Shown: one piece after another, positions 23,919-33,520 of the stretch
How positions within the stretch are numbered: position 1 is the first letter of the stretch
Layout of the letters: each line of letters opens with the position of its first letter
Source: Flavihumibacter petaseus NBRC 106054
GTDB lineage: Bacteria > Bacteroidota > Bacteroidia > Chitinophagales > Chitinophagaceae
Length of the DNA: 64,000 bases
Assembly (NCBI RefSeq): GCF_000974785.1
Contig: NZ_BBWV01000001.1
Coordinates: forward strand, 1,116,001 to 1,180,000
Direction of reading: 5' to 3'
Program-made: the position numbers and the translations under genes
The notes under the pieces: generated by a model
Databases searched by the model: none
The model's input: only the letters and a program-made list of their open reading frames with translations
What the model was told of the DNA's origin: nothing

Positions 23919-26339
23919 TTAATCGGCACGAAGACTGTTTACCGGATTCGCCAACGCAGCTTTCAATCCCTGGAAGCCCACTGTCAGTATAGCGATAGCA
24001 AAAGCAAACAATCCGGCCTGCAGGAAAACCCACCACCGGATCTCCACCCGGTAGGCAAAATTCTCCAGCCAGCGATGCATGGCATACCAGGCCAGCGGAA
24101 ATGCTATGACCGAAGCCATCAGTACCAACAGGGCAAATTCTCTTGACAGCAGCATCACTACCCCGGCAATGTCAGCACCCATCACTTTCCTGATACCGAT
24201 CTCACGGGTACGCTGTTCAGCCGCGTAGGTGGCCAGGCCAAGCAGTCCCAACGCAGCAATGAAGATGGCAAGTATGGAAAAAATCATGAAAAGTTTTCCG
24301 GTACGCTGTTCAGCATGATAAGTCTTTTCGAAATCGGCATCCATAAAAGTATATTGAAAGGGCTGGCCCTGCGCCATTGATTTCCACTTCTCTTCAATCT
24401 GCCTGAGCGCCCCCGCGATATCTGTTGTTTTCAGCCGCACGGCAATCCTTCCCCTGTTTTCCGACCATTGCATGGCGAGCGGTTGCACCCGGGTATGCAT
24501 GGAACTGAAATTGAAATCACGCACCACGCCAATCACATGAAACGGGGTTCGTTTACCCTCATTTCCCCAGGGACGATAGATCATTTCTTTCAGCGGCTCC
24601 TTAAACCCATAGAGTTTTACAGCCGCTTCATTGAGGATCACGGCAAATGAATCTGTTGGAAAGTCCACTGAAAAATTCCTGCCGGAAACCATTTCCATTC
24701 CCAAAGTGGGAATATACCGGTCATCGACATAAAAATTAGTGGTGATCACCGCTCTTGCTGCATCAAAACTGGCATCCCTGAACCATGCGCTTTCATCGAA
24801 CCCCACCGCAGTCGGCATATCTGCGCTGCTACTGACACCTTCAATGCCGGCCAGCTTGCGCACCGATTCTGTGAAAGCCTTTGTATTGTCTCCCAACGGG
24901 CCGGTGTTCTGAAGGATCAGAACCTGGTCACGGTTGTAGCCTATCTTCCTGTTACGGATAAACTCCAGCTGCTGGTAGATCACCAATGTGCCAATGATCA
25001 GCACAATTGAAATGCAGAACTGCAACACCACCAGGCTGTTCCGGAAATAACTGCGCTTGAATCCCGCATTGAGCTTTCCTTTCAACACCAGTATCGGTTT
25101 GAATGCGCTCAGGTAAAATGCCGGGTAAGAACCCGCCAGGCAGCCTACCAAAAAAACAAGGAGCAACAGGAACGGAATCAACCAGGTACCGGACAGTGAC
25201 CGCAGCAGCATCGTTTTCCCGGATAACTGGTTGAACAGGGGCAACAACAGCAACGCCAGCCCGATCGCCAGTACCAGCGAAAGAAAACTCAACAGCAACG
25301 ACTCCGTAAGAAACTGCAGAACAAGTTGTCGCCGCAACGAACCCAGCACTTTTTTTATGCCCACCTCTTTAGCGCGGTTCGCCGAACGGGCGGTAGACAG
25401 GTTCATGAAATTGATACAGGCAACCAACAGAATAAATACTGCTACTACTGAAAATATGGTGACATAGGACCTGTTGCCATTGGCTTCAAATTCAAATGAC
25501 AGGTCAGAGTCGAGGTGAATATCTGTAAGCCTCATCAGCGGGTATTTGAAATAGTTTCCCTGCTGTGCAAGGTCACTGAGAGAAGCCTTCAGTTCATCGG
25601 CGATCTGCTTACCGACATATTTATTGACAACGGTATTCACATAACCCTGCAGCTGCGGCTGACTTACCCCTTCCTTCGCGATTACATAAGTATGAATATT
25701 ATTGCTCAGCCAGTATTCCGCGTTACCCCGCCAGGTATCGGTCAGCGGGCGGATAAACCGAAAATGGAAATGAGACTGACGTGGAATGTCTCTAAATACA
25801 CCGGTGATCTTGCAATTGGTGGTATTATCGACATAAAGCGTTTTTCCCACCACATCTGTATGACCAAAATACTTCCTCGCAGTAGTTTCATCAATTACGA
25901 TGGAATGCGGCTCCTCTAACGCGTTCTCCGGATTTCCGGCAAGCAGCGGTACAGTAAACACTTTGAAAAAAGTGGAGTCCGCATATACTGCTTCGTGATC
26001 CTGGATATTTTCATTTCCCTTTTTTACAAGGATATCACCCTGGTAGTTCAGTCGTGTCATTGCTTCGATCTGCGGATACTCCCGCACCAGGGCTGCGCCC
26101 AAAGGTTCCGGCGTAACCGCCGCCCTGAATTGCGTGTTGTTGAAATAGATATCCGCATCAACGCGGTACGTCCGCGCAGCTTTCTGGTTATACCTGTCAT
26201 AACCCCACTCATCCACCACATACAACACAATGAGGAGACAAACCGCGAGGCCAGTCGACAGGCCAATAATATTCAACGCCGAAAACCCTTTGTTTTTCCA
26301 GAGATTTCTCAAGGCAATTTTCCAGTAACTCCTGAACAT
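23919..26339 (-). CDS. MacB/FtsX-like ABC transporter permease
   Basis: An 806-residue protein opening MFRSYWKIALRNLWKNKGFSALNIIG, the usual start of Bacteroidota FtsX-like permeases. Two copies of periplasmic MacB core domain plus FtsX membrane bundle are visible: first core about 45-280, helices about 290-420; second core about 440-670, helices about 680-790 with TRIGIRKVMGA-like EQRTREIGIRKVMG. No ATPase gene adjoins. Family roles are lipoprotein, peptide or antibiotic transport or mechanotransmission. The region 26340-26585 upstream holds only the promoter of the divergent blaI-like gene; no promoter for this gene was recognised. Confidence 0.92.
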   Translation of the reverse strand: MFRSYWKIALRNLWKNKGFSALNIIGLSTGLAVCLLIVLYVVDEWGYDRYNQKAARTYRVDADIYFNNTQFRAAVTPEPLGAALVREYPQIEAMTRLNYQGDILVKKGNENIQDHEAVYADSTFFKVFTVPLLAGNPENALEEPHSIVIDETTARKYFGHTDVVGKTLYVDNTTNCKITGVFRDIPRQSHFHFRFIRPLTDTWRGNAEYWLSNNIHTYVIAKEGVSQPQLQGYVNTVVNKYVGKQIADELKASLSDLAQQGNYFKYPLMRLTDIHLDSDLSFEFEANGNRSYVTIFSVVAVFILLVACINFMNLSTARSANRAKEVGIKKVLGSLRRQLVLQFLTESLLLSFLSLVLAIGLALLLLPLFNQLSGKTMLLRSLSGTWLIPFLLLLVFLVGCLAGSYPAFYLSAFKPILVLKGKLNAGFKRSYFRNSLVVLQFCISIVLIIGTLVIYQQLEFIRNRKIGYNRDQVLILQNTGPLGDNTKAFTESVRKLAGIEGVSSSADMPTAVGFDESAWFRDASFDAARAVITTNFYVDDRYIPTLGMEMVSGRNFSVDFPTDSFAVILNEAAVKLYGFKEPLKEMIYRPWGNEGKRTPFHVIGVVRDFNFSSMHTRVQPLAMQWSENRGRIAVRLKTTDIAGALRQIEEKWKSMAQGQPFQYTFMDADFEKTYHAEQRTGKLFMIFSILAIFIAALGLLGLATYAAEQRTREIGIRKVMGADIAGVVMLLSREFALLVLMASVIAFPLAWYAMHRWLENFAYRVEIRWWVFLQAGLFAFAIAILTVGFQGLKAALANPVNSLRAD

Positions 26340-26527
26340 AGCGGGCTGTTTTAATCAATTGAATCCGCTAGACGATTGGATAGGTGCCTGTGTTACAAAA
26401 CCTCCCAAATAATATTTCAAATTTTTAACTATGTTATCTGGTTATCACTAACACATTCATTATCTGAATATTACATCTCTGCTAAATCCCGTTCCTTCCG
26501 GCAAAAAAGGAATTAACAAAATAATTA

Positions 26528-26539
26528 CTAACCAATTAG
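26528..26539. promoter_or_regulatory. BlaI-type operator, upstream copy
   Basis: CTAACCAATTAG, near-palindrome of the CTAATnnATTAG kind, directly upstream of the -33 element of the blaI-like promoter. Its centre is 20 bases (two helical turns) from the second copy. Confidence 0.55.
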
Positions 26540-26570
26540 TTGGACTCCTAATCAATTAGTAGTAGCATTG
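26540..26570 (+). promoter_or_regulatory. Promoter of the BlaI/M56 pair
   Basis: TTG (26540-26542), 20 bases, TAGCATTG (26563-26570), one mismatch to consensus. Spacer and upstream edge carry the two palindromes, so the BlaI-like product probably represses its own operon. Confidence 0.5.
26548..26559. promoter_or_regulatory. BlaI-type operator, copy in promoter spacer
   Basis: CTAATCAATTAG, palindromic as CTAAT-CA-ATTAG, located between the -33 and -7 elements. Confidence 0.6.
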
Positions 26571-26585
26571 TGGAAAGAACAGCAA

Positions 26586-26948
26586 ATGACAAAACTGGCG
26601 AAAAGGGAAGAACAGATCATGCAGGTGTTCTGGGACCTGCAGAAAGCATTCATCAAAGAAATCATTCCGCACCTGCCCGAACCTAAACCACATTACAACA
26701 GCGTCGCTACAATGGTGAAAATCCTGGAAGACAAAGGTTTCCTGGGTCATGATTCCGTGGGCAATGTATTCCAGTACTATCCCCTGATCCAACGGGAAGA
26801 TTACCAGCAACATGCCATGAAAGACATCGTCAGCCAGTATTTTGATAATTCCTATCCCCGCATGCTGGCCTTTTTCGCCAAACAGCAGAATCTGAGCGAA
26901 GCTGACCTGAAAGAGATCATCAACATGATAAAAACCAAAAAGCAATGA
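26586..26948 (+). CDS. BlaI/MecI/CopY-family transcriptional repressor
   Basis: A 120-residue protein from ATG 26586 (MTKLAKREEQIMQVFW), preceded by GGAAAG at a suitable distance; a TTG six codons earlier overlaps the promoter and is rejected. Winged helix about 1-75 with SVATMVKILEDKGFL (recognition part) and HDSVGNVFQYYPLI (wing), then a helical dimerisation tail. Family members are dimeric repressors released by cleavage when a partner M56 membrane peptidase senses a signal. The stop overlaps the partner's start (ATGA). Confidence 0.95.
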   Translation: MTKLAKREEQIMQVFWDLQKAFIKEIIPHLPEPKPHYNSVATMVKILEDKGFLGHDSVGNVFQYYPLIQREDYQQHAMKDIVSQYFDNSYPRMLAFFAKQQNLSEADLKEIINMIKTKKQ

Positions 26949-29146
26949 CCAGTTACCTGCTCAGCGTAGCCCTGATCATCACCGGTTGTCTTGCCTTTTA
27001 CAAGCTGTTGCTGCAAAAGGAAACATTTTTCCGGATCAACAGGTTGGTATTGATGGCCTGCCTCCTGATCGCCTTTACCCTGCCGCTGGTGCCGGTACCG
27101 CAACAGCTGTCGTTCCGGAGAGCTGAAACTACAACATCAACTGCTCCATTGCGGCAGCAACTGCCGGTTCCCATTGCAACAGAAACAAATCAAAAGGACA
27201 AAGAAGTCGTCACTTTACCAGCTACCCAAAAAGCAGACGAGCCAGTCATTTCCCCCGTACAGGTATTGAAATGGCTCATGATCATCTACTGGTTTGGCGT
27301 GGCAGCATTTGGGCTCAATTTCCTCATCCAAATAATTGCCCTTGTATTCCGGGCATACCGCAACCCTGCAATCATCGATGGGAAATTCAGGATTGTCGAA
27401 GTGACAGGTGACAAACCACCCTGTTCTTTTGGTTACAATATTTTTATTAACCCCGCTCAATACGACTGGGATACGTACAACCAGATCCTGCAGCATGAAA
27501 AAGTTCATGCCCGGCAAAAACATACTGTTGACCTGATCGCGGCAGAACTTGTTCTGGTTTTCCAGTGGTTCAACCCGTTTGCCTGGATCTACCGGAAAGA
27601 AATTGAAAGCAACCTTGAATACCTCACTGACAATGTATTGATCTGCGATGAAGCAGTGGAACCATCTGGCTACCAGATCAGCCTGTTAAAAGTCAGCACA
27701 CCACAACTTCCCCTGAATATTACCTGCAATTACAACCAATCCTTACTTAAAAAAAGAATTGCCATGATGAATGCGAAACAATCCAACTTTCATACGACCT
27801 GGAAATACCTCTTCCTGCTTCCTGTTTTCGTGATCTTTGCCAGCCTGCTGAATAAACCTGTTGCCCATACGCTGCAGCAGGGCAATACCAACAACATCAC
27901 GCAAAAAGCAACAGCACCAGCTGCTACCAGGGAACCCGCCACCGAAGGCTACTGGTTTGCCACCATCAAAGGTGACAATGTCAATATTCAGTTCAGGGAA
28001 GAGGAAGACGAGCACAATTCCTATAATGGCTCAACCTTCAAACTCAGCGAACTTTCCACCCTTCCAAAAGGCACTACCGGCACCTTCACGCTAAAGAGAG
28101 AAGCCGGCACGATGGAGTTCACAGGCAAATTCGAAGGCAACCAGGGCATGGGGAAATACAAATTTGTGGCGGACAAGTCTTATGGAGCAGACATGAACAA
28201 AGACCTGTCTGAAACACTTTCGGAGCGCGACCTGATGGTCTTCTATTTCATCGATATCAAACGATCCTATGTGAAGATGCTGAAACAGGAAGGCTATAAA
28301 GATCTCAGCAAAGACAATATCATTCCGCTCGCTGCCCTGAAGATCGACGCGGACTATATCCGTTCCATAAAAGAAAGCGGATTGAAAGGACTCGATCTCC
28401 AGGAAATGATCCCCTTCAAATCACTCGGCATCGATAAAAAATATATCCAGGAGATCCGCAATGCCGGGTATAAAGACATCACGCCGGATCAGCTGATCGC
28501 CTTCAAATCACAGGGAATAGATGGCAGTTACATTACCAAACTGGATAAGGCCAAAGGCAATAATGGCAGCACTTCCGGCAGCAGGGATCCTGATGACCTG
28601 GTTGCCTACAAATCACTTCAGATCGACGACAGCTATGTTGCTGAACTCGGCAAAGCCGGACTGACCGATATTCCCCATTCCGACCTGATTGCCCTGAAGA
28701 GTGTCGGTGTAACCCCTGAATTTGTCAAAAGCGTTACTGCACTGGGATATAAGAATATCAAATCATCAGAACTGATTCCGCTTAAATCTCTGAACATCAC
28801 ACCGGAGTATATTAAAGGCTTCCAGGCGCTGGGTTATAAACAGATTGATCTGGACGACCTGATACCAATGAAGTCGCTTGGTATAACACCCGAGTATGTG
28901 AAGTCCTTCCAGGCACTTGGATACAAAGACATTGATCCCTCTGACCTGATACCCGTTAAATCTCAAAATATCACTCCTGAATTTATCAAAGGTTTTGAAG
29001 ACGCGGGGTTCAAAGACATCCGCCTCCAGGAGTTCGTTAGCTTAAAAGCGGTTGGTGTAACGCCTGAATACATCAGGCAGATGAAAGAAAAAGGATTCAA
29101 TTACTCAGATGTCACCAAATACATCACGTTGAAGTCGCTGGATTAA
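26945..29146 (+). CDS. BlaR1-like M56 metallopeptidase with 29-residue repeat tail
   Basis: A 733-residue protein. N-terminal membrane helices (about 4-20, 33-52, 95-125), zinc motif HEKVH (184-188) with a following E in the WIYRKEIESNLEYLTDN segment, and another membrane helix about 280-300 (FLLPVFVIFASLL). After a beta-rich part (about 335-430) comes a tail of about nine repeats of 29 residues (consensus LIPLKSLGITPEYIKxFxxLGYKxIDxxD), running to the end. In BlaR1/MecR1 the extracellular part is a penicillin sensor; here it is replaced by helical repeats, so the signal is unknown and need not be a beta-lactam. Cleaves or inactivates the BlaI-like repressor, by analogy. Confidence 0.92.
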   Translation: MTSYLLSVALIITGCLAFYKLLLQKETFFRINRLVLMACLLIAFTLPLVPVPQQLSFRRAETTTSTAPLRQQLPVPIATETNQKDKEVVTLPATQKADEPVISPVQVLKWLMIIYWFGVAAFGLNFLIQIIALVFRAYRNPAIIDGKFRIVEVTGDKPPCSFGYNIFINPAQYDWDTYNQILQHEKVHARQKHTVDLIAAELVLVFQWFNPFAWIYRKEIESNLEYLTDNVLICDEAVEPSGYQISLLKVSTPQLPLNITCNYNQSLLKKRIAMMNAKQSNFHTTWKYLFLLPVFVIFASLLNKPVAHTLQQGNTNNITQKATAPAATREPATEGYWFATIKGDNVNIQFREEEDEHNSYNGSTFKLSELSTLPKGTTGTFTLKREAGTMEFTGKFEGNQGMGKYKFVADKSYGADMNKDLSETLSERDLMVFYFIDIKRSYVKMLKQEGYKDLSKDNIIPLAALKIDADYIRSIKESGLKGLDLQEMIPFKSLGIDKKYIQEIRNAGYKDITPDQLIAFKSQGIDGSYITKLDKAKGNNGSTSGSRDPDDLVAYKSLQIDDSYVAELGKAGLTDIPHSDLIALKSVGVTPEFVKSVTALGYKNIKSSELIPLKSLNITPEYIKGFQALGYKQIDLDDLIPMKSLGITPEYVKSFQALGYKDIDPSDLIPVKSQNITPEFIKGFEDAGFKDIRLQEFVSLKAVGVTPEYIRQMKEKGFNYSDVTKYITLKSLD

Positions 29147-29170
29147 TAGTGTTTTCTGAAAGACTGATCA

Positions 29171-29197
29171 AAGGGCTGGTTCTCCAGCCCTTTTTTT
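29171..29197 (+). terminator. Intrinsic terminator of the BlaI/M56 pair
   Basis: AAGGGCTGG / CCAGCCCTT arms with loop TTCT, then a run of T, 25 bases after the stop. Confidence 0.82.
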
Positions 29198-29283
29198 CGC
29201 ATCAGCCCTCCTGATTGTCAGATTTGCCCCCCCGGCGTTAACCGTTCCTGTCTCACCTTTAGGGAAACCAACCCGGAAGTAAT

Positions 29284-29781
29284 ATGCCACTGGAAAAAGA
29301 AAAATTAAAGCAGGCACTGACGGCAGCCTTTGATGATTTTATCAGCACATTAGAATCGTTTCCTGAAGACCGTATCAACAAGGTGCCCTTTCCAGGAAGC
29401 TGGACACCGGCACAAGTCGCCGTGCATATCACCAAAGCGACGCGCGGCGTGCCCGATCATCAGACAAAACCTTCCGATCGTGAAGTTGACGCCATGCTCC
29501 CTAAAATCCGCCCCTGGTGGGAAGATCTGAACCAGAAATTCAAGGCACCGGAGCCATTGCTGCCGGATGACGGGCACCATGAAAAATCAGCGCTGCTCGC
29601 CGCACTGAAAGCTGCACGCGAAACCGATCTGACTATAATTAAAGGAAAAGACCTTTCGGAGATCTGTATGGACTTTCCCCTGCCAACAATAGGGTTTCTC
29701 ACCCGGTATGAATGGCTGTGGTTTATCCAGATGCATTTAAAACGACATCTTTTCCAGCTGGAAAATATGCTGCACATATAG
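29284..29781 (+). CDS. DinB-family protein
   Basis: A 165-residue helical protein with the DinB/DUF664 fold: LTAAFDDFISTLESFPEDRIN, SWTPAQVAVHITKATRG (first metal His in AVHITK), and WLWFIQMHLKRHLFQLENM (HxxxH, two further His ligands). The family contains metal-dependent thiol-S-transferase-like proteins, some induced by DNA damage; function here unknown. Monocistronic, between two terminator or convergent boundaries. Confidence 0.88.
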   Translation: MPLEKEKLKQALTAAFDDFISTLESFPEDRINKVPFPGSWTPAQVAVHITKATRGVPDHQTKPSDREVDAMLPKIRPWWEDLNQKFKAPEPLLPDDGHHEKSALLAALKAARETDLTIIKGKDLSEICMDFPLPTIGFLTRYEWLWFIQMHLKRHLFQLENMLHI

Positions 29782-29788
29782 TACTCCC

Positions 29789-30157
29789 TTATGCCGCGCC
29801 GCGAAGGATCTTTTCCATTTTCCTTCCCTTCGCCAGCTCATCCACCAGTTTGTCAAGGTACCGCGCTTTTTGCGTTAAGGGATTTTCTATGTCCTCAACC
29901 CGATACCCGCAGATCACCCCGGTGATCTGGTTCGCGTTCGGATGTAATTTGGCCTGTTTAAAAAACTCTTCAAATGTCACTTTATCATCGATCAGTTTCC
30001 GGAGCTTTCTATCATCAAACCCTGTAAGCCATTCAATAACCTGGTGGAGTTCCTCTTTGGTGCGCCCCTTTTTTTCCACTTTTGCAACATAATGCGGGTA
30101 AACGGAGCCAAAGACCATTTTCGCTATGCGCTCATCATGTGTTGCGGAAGTATTCAT
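29789..30157 (-). CDS. DUF2200 domain protein
   Basis: A 122-residue protein matching the DUF2200 pattern through its whole length: HDERIAKMVFGSVYPHYVAK, KGRTKEELHQVIEWLTGF, LIDDKVTFEEFF, and VEDIENPLTQKARYLDKLVDELAKG. Basic and probably cytoplasmic; no known activity. Its stop lies 7 bases from the convergent DinB stop. Confidence 0.9.
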   Translation of the reverse strand: MNTSATHDERIAKMVFGSVYPHYVAKVEKKGRTKEELHQVIEWLTGFDDRKLRKLIDDKVTFEEFFKQAKLHPNANQITGVICGYRVEDIENPLTQKARYLDKLVDELAKGRKMEKILRGAA

Positions 30158-30190
30158 ATCGGAAGTTTAATGATTTTCTTCATTTAGCCT

Positions 30191-30760
30191 ATGGAAGATA
30201 CTTTTTCTCCTTCATCACCGATCAACATATATTTGCTCGCCAATAACCTTGCCTATGTATCTGAAATGGACGCTTTCAACACCGCTTTTTTCATTTGCAG
30301 GCTCACCATTTTTTTTCTTGCGATTAAATTAGTACGAAAAAGTCACGGTTTGCTGAACGCAACGATACTGGCAATCGGATTCGCGTCTTTGTTTTTTTCC
30401 AATATTACGAGTAGTAAGCAGGCTGAATTTTTCGATATGACAGGCAGGATTTTGCCATTCAACGGACCTCAGAACGGACAAACCAGGTCAGCATCAACCG
30501 TTCTTGAAAATACTGTCCCGTTTTCCATTAACCTGCACACCAGTTACTGTGATTCTGCCGACCATAAGATACCTGTCGCTGGCAATATCAGCGTAAATGG
30601 TTTTCTTTCCGGTTTCTCCTGGGAAACCAACCGCATGCGGATGGTGCCCGATGCAGCAATGCACTGGAGTTATACCATTGATGGAACGCTCAACTGGAAG
30701 TTAATGGGTTTCACTGTTTACCGGGAAGAGAAGCGGTTTGAAGGATCGCTAAACTATTGA
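30191..30760 (+). CDS. Unrecognised protein with one membrane span
   Basis: A 189-residue frame from ATG 30191; an internal Met at residue 27 (MDAFNTAFF) just before a hydrophobic segment (about 30-60) is an alternative start. The remainder is soluble with beta-like composition and two Cys-poor loops; one Cys in SYCDSADHK. No family recognised. Its end overlaps the convergent type IX secreted protein gene by 7 bases. Codon use looks like coding DNA, but with no homology evidence it could be a chance frame. Confidence 0.4.
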   Translation: MEDTFSPSSPINIYLLANNLAYVSEMDAFNTAFFICRLTIFFLAIKLVRKSHGLLNATILAIGFASLFFSNITSSKQAEFFDMTGRILPFNGPQNGQTRSASTVLENTVPFSINLHTSYCDSADHKIPVAGNISVNGFLSGFSWETNRMRMVPDAAMHWSYTIDGTLNWKLMGFTVYREEKRFEGSLNY

Positions 30761-33447
30761 AGCAATACCTTCCAGGTCCATACCTTCCCTTTTTGATAGA
30801 CGGAAACATAGTGGATGCCCGGTGTAAATCGTTCAATTTTTAATGGGACCGACTGCGGCAGATCCGGAATATCCCGTGTGAAGCTGGTCTGGTGAACAGG
30901 CCTGCCAAGGTTATCTGTTACCATGATGTCAAACCGGCCGGTAAGCATTCCATTGATCAGCAGGTTTGACTGGCCATGATTAGGATTGGGTGCAACCGTC
31001 ATAGTTAATTCTGTTTCTGCTGCACCACCTATGCCGCCGGGCTGGTTCGTTGAAATCTTCGTAACCACAGTATTGGTTACTACAGGTTCGTTGAAATCGA
31101 AATAGATAGATGCCGTATTACGGATCGCACTTCCCGCCATTATATCCTGTTTTGGTTTTACGCGATAAGCAATATAACCATGGCTCAGTGGTTCATTACG
31201 GTTGCTGTCGGGAAGGTTGATCCCGTCAAATACCCATTCCAGTTTGTTACCACCCTTAACCGACAGGCGGTAACGGTGACTTGCCTGGATCATCTGAAGG
31301 GAACTCCAATCAAGATTGTTATCCAGCGTATCGGCAACACGAACGGTAAATGCCGTATCTGTCCCCGTATTCTGGAATCGAACCAGGTAGTTGATATAGG
31401 CGCCTTCAGCTACAGCTGTACGTTTCATATTACCGCCAAAATTGTCCTGCTTGTCATTTGGGTCGAAAGAGCCGGTTATGATCTGGTCTAGCTTTACGGT
31501 ATTATCTGAAGGTGTAAGATCACTCTCTATTGGGAGTATGGCGGCGGTAAGTTTCAAAGTATCCCTGATATGTAAAGATGCTGGCACCTGAAATGTTAGC
31601 GAAATTTCAAGTTTTTGATTGGGTACTAAATTGTTGAAGTAAAAGGCAATCGTGTCTCCATCGATCGAATGCGGAATTGGATCAGCTGAAGAAAAACTGA
31701 TCCTGCTGTCTTTGACAAACCGGATCATGCCCTGCGTAATAGAATCAGTTCCATTGTTCTGTCCTAGGATCGTGTATCTGGCCGGAAAGCCTACCCTGGC
31801 GGTGAAGGGAATGATACTAATTCCAAGATCTCTCTGACCTGGTTTCGGCTTTACAGCAAAATCTACCGTATCGATTTCATAGAAACCATGGAAAACTTTA
31901 ATTTTTTCATTAGGTTGTACTTCGTAATACTTGTGGTAAGGGTTAACGCTGGTACGGTGACCTCCTGAGTCTGTTTCAAGATAGAATTTTCCATCTACAG
32001 GCTGCGTAGTCGTGACAGTCGCTTCGTTTTGAATTTTAACAACTGCCTCGTCAAACCCTTTTTCGCTGTTATCGCGGATGCCATTCCCATTGATATCAAG
32101 AAATACGGTTCCGGTTACCGCGTTTACGGGACCGAGCTTCACCAAAATTGCATCATAGTCCCCACCCGTATATAACCTTTCTTCCGTCCCAACGACGATA
32201 GCGCCATCGCCGTCAGGTATTATGTCACGGCCAACAGTCTGGCCTCCGGTCGCCGACTTAATTATTTTTTGCCATTGTATATTACCAGCAGTATCAGTTT
32301 TAAGCGCCCGCAGGTGATTCGCATACATCGCAATTTGTGGCCTGTGCATGCCCGTGATGAGAACAGAGAGTGAGTCCTCTGAATATTTCATCGATAACAA
32401 CCTGATATCCGGACCAAGATCCCCCGGGAGGTTAGCAAATTGTCTCGACCAAAGACGATCCCCATTTTTGTCCACCCTGAGCAAAGTGGGTTTCATACTA
32501 TTTTTGACCACACTGTCTTTCTCAACAACAAAATCCCCCAGTACATAAAAACCTTCATCTTTAGTCGGAAGTATACTGGTAAATACATGATCCCAACTCG
32601 CATTGCTGCCTTGAATGTGCTTACTACTGATTTTGTTACCCCTCTGATCAATCGTAAAAATAATGTTGGTAACAGGTTCATAAACTGTACTCGCAAAATC
32701 TCCGTCACTGGACCGCGTTGAGGCAAGCAAATAGATATTGCCATTTCTTCCCAACCTGAGGTCATAAGGGGTAGCTTCGAGCCGCGCACCATAATACAAT
32801 TTCCATTCTATTTTCGTTCCGGTACTATTCAACTTTACTACAAATACAGTTTTTTCGGCCGGTTTGCCACTCATATCTCCATCGGTAGATCTACTCGTCC
32901 CGGAAATAATAAAACCATGATCAGTTGTTTCTACAACCTGACTCGCCCAATCTCCATTTGTCCCCCCTATGCATCGCTGCCATTGAATATTCCCGATCGC
33001 GTCAGTTTTAACCACCCAACAATCTCCAGTACCGTGGTTACCCGACACATCAAAATCGTTGGAATTTGCGCAACCAACAAACACATACCCATGGTCACTG
33101 CATTGAATGGCCATCGTCAACCAATCTGCTTTCGATCCGCCATAAGTCTTCTTCCATTCGAGTTTCCCTCTGGAATTGTACTTAAACAGCCAGGGTGCAC
33201 CCGTGCTTTTGTTGTCAGGATTATAGGGATCAACAGGTTTTGGAACAGCGTCACCATCGGTGGAACTGGAGGTGACACCAACTAAAAAACCTCTGTCATG
33301 GGTCCTCGTAATACTTTTGGCTTCATCGAACCGGCTTCCGCCCCAATTCTGCCGCCATTGAATGCCGTCGATGGATTGAGCAAAACATACTGAATGAACT
33401 GCGATTGTCAATAATGCAGAAAAAAGAATGTTGAGTGAACGTTTCAT
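30754..33447 (-). CDS. Type IX secreted protein with propeller-like repeats and DUF7619-like domain
   Basis: An 897-residue protein with signal peptide (about 1-23, ending VCFAQ). Residues about 25-440 hold repeats such as TRTHDRGFLVGVTSSSTDGD, CSDHGYVFVGCANSND and TTDHGFIISGTSRSTDGD, typical of beta-propeller-like repeat proteins. An SdrD B-like module (about 440-490, FLDINGNGIRDNSEKG), then a CARDB/DUF11-like part and a DUF7619-like domain (about 660-790, SFDPNDKQDNFGG). The end (APNPNHGQSNLLING ... GKVWTWKVLLQ) is a type IX secretion sorting domain. Secreted or surface-attached; role unknown. Confidence 0.9.
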   Translation of the reverse strand: MKRSLNILFSALLTIAVHSVCFAQSIDGIQWRQNWGGSRFDEAKSITRTHDRGFLVGVTSSSTDGDAVPKPVDPYNPDNKSTGAPWLFKYNSRGKLEWKKTYGGSKADWLTMAIQCSDHGYVFVGCANSNDFDVSGNHGTGDCWVVKTDAIGNIQWQRCIGGTNGDWASQVVETTDHGFIISGTSRSTDGDMSGKPAEKTVFVVKLNSTGTKIEWKLYYGARLEATPYDLRLGRNGNIYLLASTRSSDGDFASTVYEPVTNIIFTIDQRGNKISSKHIQGSNASWDHVFTSILPTKDEGFYVLGDFVVEKDSVVKNSMKPTLLRVDKNGDRLWSRQFANLPGDLGPDIRLLSMKYSEDSLSVLITGMHRPQIAMYANHLRALKTDTAGNIQWQKIIKSATGGQTVGRDIIPDGDGAIVVGTEERLYTGGDYDAILVKLGPVNAVTGTVFLDINGNGIRDNSEKGFDEAVVKIQNEATVTTTQPVDGKFYLETDSGGHRTSVNPYHKYYEVQPNEKIKVFHGFYEIDTVDFAVKPKPGQRDLGISIIPFTARVGFPARYTILGQNNGTDSITQGMIRFVKDSRISFSSADPIPHSIDGDTIAFYFNNLVPNQKLEISLTFQVPASLHIRDTLKLTAAILPIESDLTPSDNTVKLDQIITGSFDPNDKQDNFGGNMKRTAVAEGAYINYLVRFQNTGTDTAFTVRVADTLDNNLDWSSLQMIQASHRYRLSVKGGNKLEWVFDGINLPDSNRNEPLSHGYIAYRVKPKQDIMAGSAIRNTASIYFDFNEPVVTNTVVTKISTNQPGGIGGAAETELTMTVAPNPNHGQSNLLINGMLTGRFDIMVTDNLGRPVHQTSFTRDIPDLPQSVPLKIERFTPGIHYVSVYQKGKVWTWKVLLQ

Positions 33448-33520
33448 GGAAAGGTTGATAGTACGTCTAAAATATCGTTTTAGATTTGAAAATCAAAGCG
33501 ATAATAACATTGTAATGCCT

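Noticed and set aside
28240-29140. Near-repeats of about 87 bases
   Set aside because: They encode the 29-residue protein repeat of the M56 gene, not a mobile or CRISPR repeat.
33466-33484. AT-rich palindrome TCTAAAA/TTTTAGA between the symporter and the secreted-protein gene
   Set aside because: Only 7-base A+T arms and no T-run in either direction; too weak to call a terminator or operator.
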